Shown: positions 62,047 to 64,000 of the stretch, piece after piece
How the letters are laid out: every line of letters starts with the position of its first letter
How positions within the stretch are numbered: position 1 is the stretch's first letter
Origin: Gnetum montanum
Lineage: Eukaryota; Streptophyta; Gnetopsida; Gnetales; Gnetaceae
NCBI GenBank assembly: GCA_015680685.1
Contig: MNCI01004656.1
Span: 1,626,985-1,690,984, forward strand
Reading direction: 5' to 3'
DNA length: 64,000 bases
Position numbers and translations under genes: made by a program
The notes under the pieces: generated by a model
Database searches by the model: none
Told to the model about the DNA's origin: nothing
The model's input: only the letters and a program-made list of their open reading frames with translations

Positions 62047-62058
62047 TTCCCTCTCTAT
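62047..62058 (-). other. E5 polypurine tract candidate
   Basis: The minus strand reads TAGAGAGGGAA then TGTTGGTGG, the inferred LTR start. Confidence 0.55.
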
Positions 62059-62908
62059 TATTGATCTAATCATGTCAAATCATGTTAAATAGAAATTCTG
62101 ATGATGGCATAAGGCTATGATAAAATGAAGGTGATAGGGTTGCAGTGAAATGGTTATGAGGGCTAACAATGCATTCCAAGTATTGACATCATGGCTATAG
62201 TGTGGTACTAACATGTTTTGAAGTGTTGGTCACTTGGTAAATGCACTTGAATATCTAATCACATTGCTCTAGCATATCTTTGGTCATTAGGCTTTGAGGC
62301 TTCATTTGTCATTTGGCCTCTTGGTAATTTGTTTCCTCCCTCTTTCTTGTGAGGTGAAGCCTTCATTCATTTTCATTGCCAAGGTTAATTTGATATGCTC
62401 TTCCCATTGAATGAGTTACGTTACACTCAATGAACTTGTTTTCCCCATCAAATTAGTTTTTTTTATGGACTTAATTATTTTTCCACTAAATGAGTTATGT
62501 CACATTCAAGTGGACTTGAGGATGGAGCCTAACAAAGAAATATCATTTGGCTATACTGCATGAGTGGCAAACATAGTTCAACATTTTTTTCCAACATATG
62601 AATATCATAATCAGGCTATAGGGTTGGGCTCAAGAAGTGATTCTTTATGGAGGGAAATGGTACAAGCACTCTTGGCAAAGTAGGATAACCTCACCAGATC
62701 TTGCACATCAAGGTCATGTGGTGACTTGCTACCATAATAAGTTATACCCTTACGATTGCTTCAGGCTTCATCGTACAAGCACAACTCTAAGAGGACATGA
62801 AAAAAAAGCAAACAAAACATGTTATAACATTCCAATGCTTGAAAAACACATAGAATGATAAAACCAAACTATCTAGGTCCCCAATGTTACCAATTAAATA
62901 CCATGATG

Positions 62909-63024
62909 GGCCAAGGTACTAGTTTAAGGCCTTGGTAGGCCATGGTGCTAGTTTAAGGTCATAGTAGACCATGGCACTATTTTAAGGCCTTCACAAGTCA
63001 TATTGTCAATTTAAGTCCTCAACA
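62909..63024. repeat. Tandem repeat, 29-bp unit, four copies
   Basis: Units start at 62909, 62938, 62967 and 62996, each with a variant of ggccatggtgctagtttaag. Copies decay toward the right. It lies in the 3' untranslated part of E5. Bases 62059-62908 hold nothing else I can name. Confidence 0.85.
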
Positions 63025-63092
63025 AGTGATAATAAAGTAGGGTTGCTTATTGATGATCATAAATGTCATGGTTGTCGATGGCTACATGTAGG

Positions 63093-64000
63093 TCACATGT
63101 AATATGGCTTTAGATAGGAACGGTTGAATAGATTGGCCAATTCATTTCCATCCATGTTTGAAATCTTGAATGCTCCATTGCCATAGGCTCTATTAACAAG
63201 AAAGGATCCTTCCCAGTTAGCTAAGAATTTGTTTGCATGCTTATAAATGGCTTTGAGGACCAAGTCACCTTATTTGATCTTATGCTTGATCAAGTTATGG
63301 TGATGTTGTTGTTTCTACCTCTCTTGATATTACTTGATGTGAGCAAGCACTTTCATATGTTACTTCTCCAATGAGTCTAGGTCTAGTGTCTACAACTACT
63401 TTCTTTGCTTTTCATTGATGAAGTTGGTCAAGGCAACTTAGAGTAATGATACATGCAATTCAAGAGATAAAATATCTTCAAAACCATAAACCAAGCTATA
63501 AGGTGATACACTAGTTACAATATGGTAGGTTGTACGATAAGCCCAAAGCTCATGGATAAGCCGCTCATGCAATTTATGCTTGTTGTTGTTGAGAATCTTC
63601 CTGAGCAAGTTGATGATGGCCTTGTTGCTTCCTTTTGCTTGTCCATTGGATTGAGGGTAACAAGATGATAATAAAGAGGTCTTAATGCCTAGGTCATGAC
63701 AAAAATCCTTTATTTCATAGATAGTAAATTGTGGTCCACTATCAGTAACTATGGTCATGGGTACACCAAAATGAGCTACAATGTTATCCAAAATGAATTC
63801 ATAGACTGGTTTAGACATAGTCCTTCTTAAGAGAATAGCTTCAACCTACTTAGTAAAGTATTTGGTTGTAGTGATGATGAAGTTATGCCTTGCTGAAGAC
63901 TTAGGCATTATACATCCAATGATATCCAACCTCCATCATTGAAACATGCATGTTATCTAAGTGGTGTGTAATTTAGTTGGTGGTACATGTATCAGGTTAC
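63093..64000 (-). pseudogene. E5 integrase, runs off the window
   Basis: One minus frame from the window edge to a stop at 63093-63095 reads LDIIG (first Asp), KYFTK, then VTDSGPQFTIYEIKDFCHDL (second Asp) and GQAKGSNKAIINLL, where the third catalytic Glu is Lys. WAYRTTYHIVTSVSPYSLVY follows. The C-terminal part has GDLVLKAIYKHANKF, YGNGAFKISNMDGNEL and SYLKPYYM. These are Tat features. The open core is 63438-63818. A few stops occur outside it. RT and other domains lie beyond the right edge. Confidence 0.85.

Noticed and set aside
1-64000. CRISPR arrays, rRNA genes, organelle DNA inserts, bacterial-type operons
   Set aside because: No regular short repeats with unique spacers, no rRNA sequence, no recognisable plastid or mitochondrial genes; all coding traces are plant nuclear or retroelement.

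Overview
This window looks like plant nuclear DNA made almost wholly of transposable elements. It is AT-rich, has no intact host gene, and consists of layered LTR retrotransposons in many stages of decay. The plant signatures are Tat-lineage and chromovirus Ty3/gypsy polyproteins, a terpene synthase pseudogene, and fragments of NBS-LRR and PPR genes. The amount of old, unpurged LTR sequence fits a very large genome such as a conifer or another gymnosperm. That taxon is an inference from texture, not a match.

Layout, left half. 1-4710 holds a faint LTR-like fragment, a 252-bp tandem repeat and a broken coiled-coil reading frame. 4711-11252 is an LTR element with a canonical TGGTATCAGAGC primer site but no recognisable gag or pol, so it is non-autonomous. 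11390-12360 is a related-LTR remnant. 12484-15810 is a 3.3-kb solo LTR with a perfect CTTAG target duplication. It sits inside an old gag-protease remnant (12380-17430) and carries NBS-LRR and PPR gene pieces. 19344-19509 is a tRNA-type SINE with a 15-bp target duplication. 22803-23707 is a terpene synthase pseudogene. 25950-26810 is a LINE reverse transcriptase remnant.

Layout, right half. A Tat-like element called E2 here (gag and protease at 30430-33710, primer site at 54024) was split by a chromovirus (33868-53809, duplication TTTGA). The right LTR of the chromovirus was in turn split by a large Tat element, E4 (40087-53295, duplication GTTTC, LTRs about 3.2 kb). E4 reads gag, protease, RNase H of the archaeal/plant type (aRNH), RT, gypsy RNase H, integrase, then an extra ORF, all on the minus strand. 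Farther right, E3 (gag, protease, aRNH) has its 5' LTR head-to-head with a second LTR of the same family (59131-60313). That second element is cut at its gag start by E5, which has a 1.56-kb LTR at 60484-62046 and an integrase reaching the window edge.

The most interesting points are these. The big-LTR family keeps its LTR ends and promoter half but swaps the middle of U3 for different gene-like cargo. Two elements place aRNH between protease and RT. Four elements share an unusual primer-binding motif at a fixed spacing. Nothing here looks functional as a host gene. Element names E1-E5 are labels for this report only.
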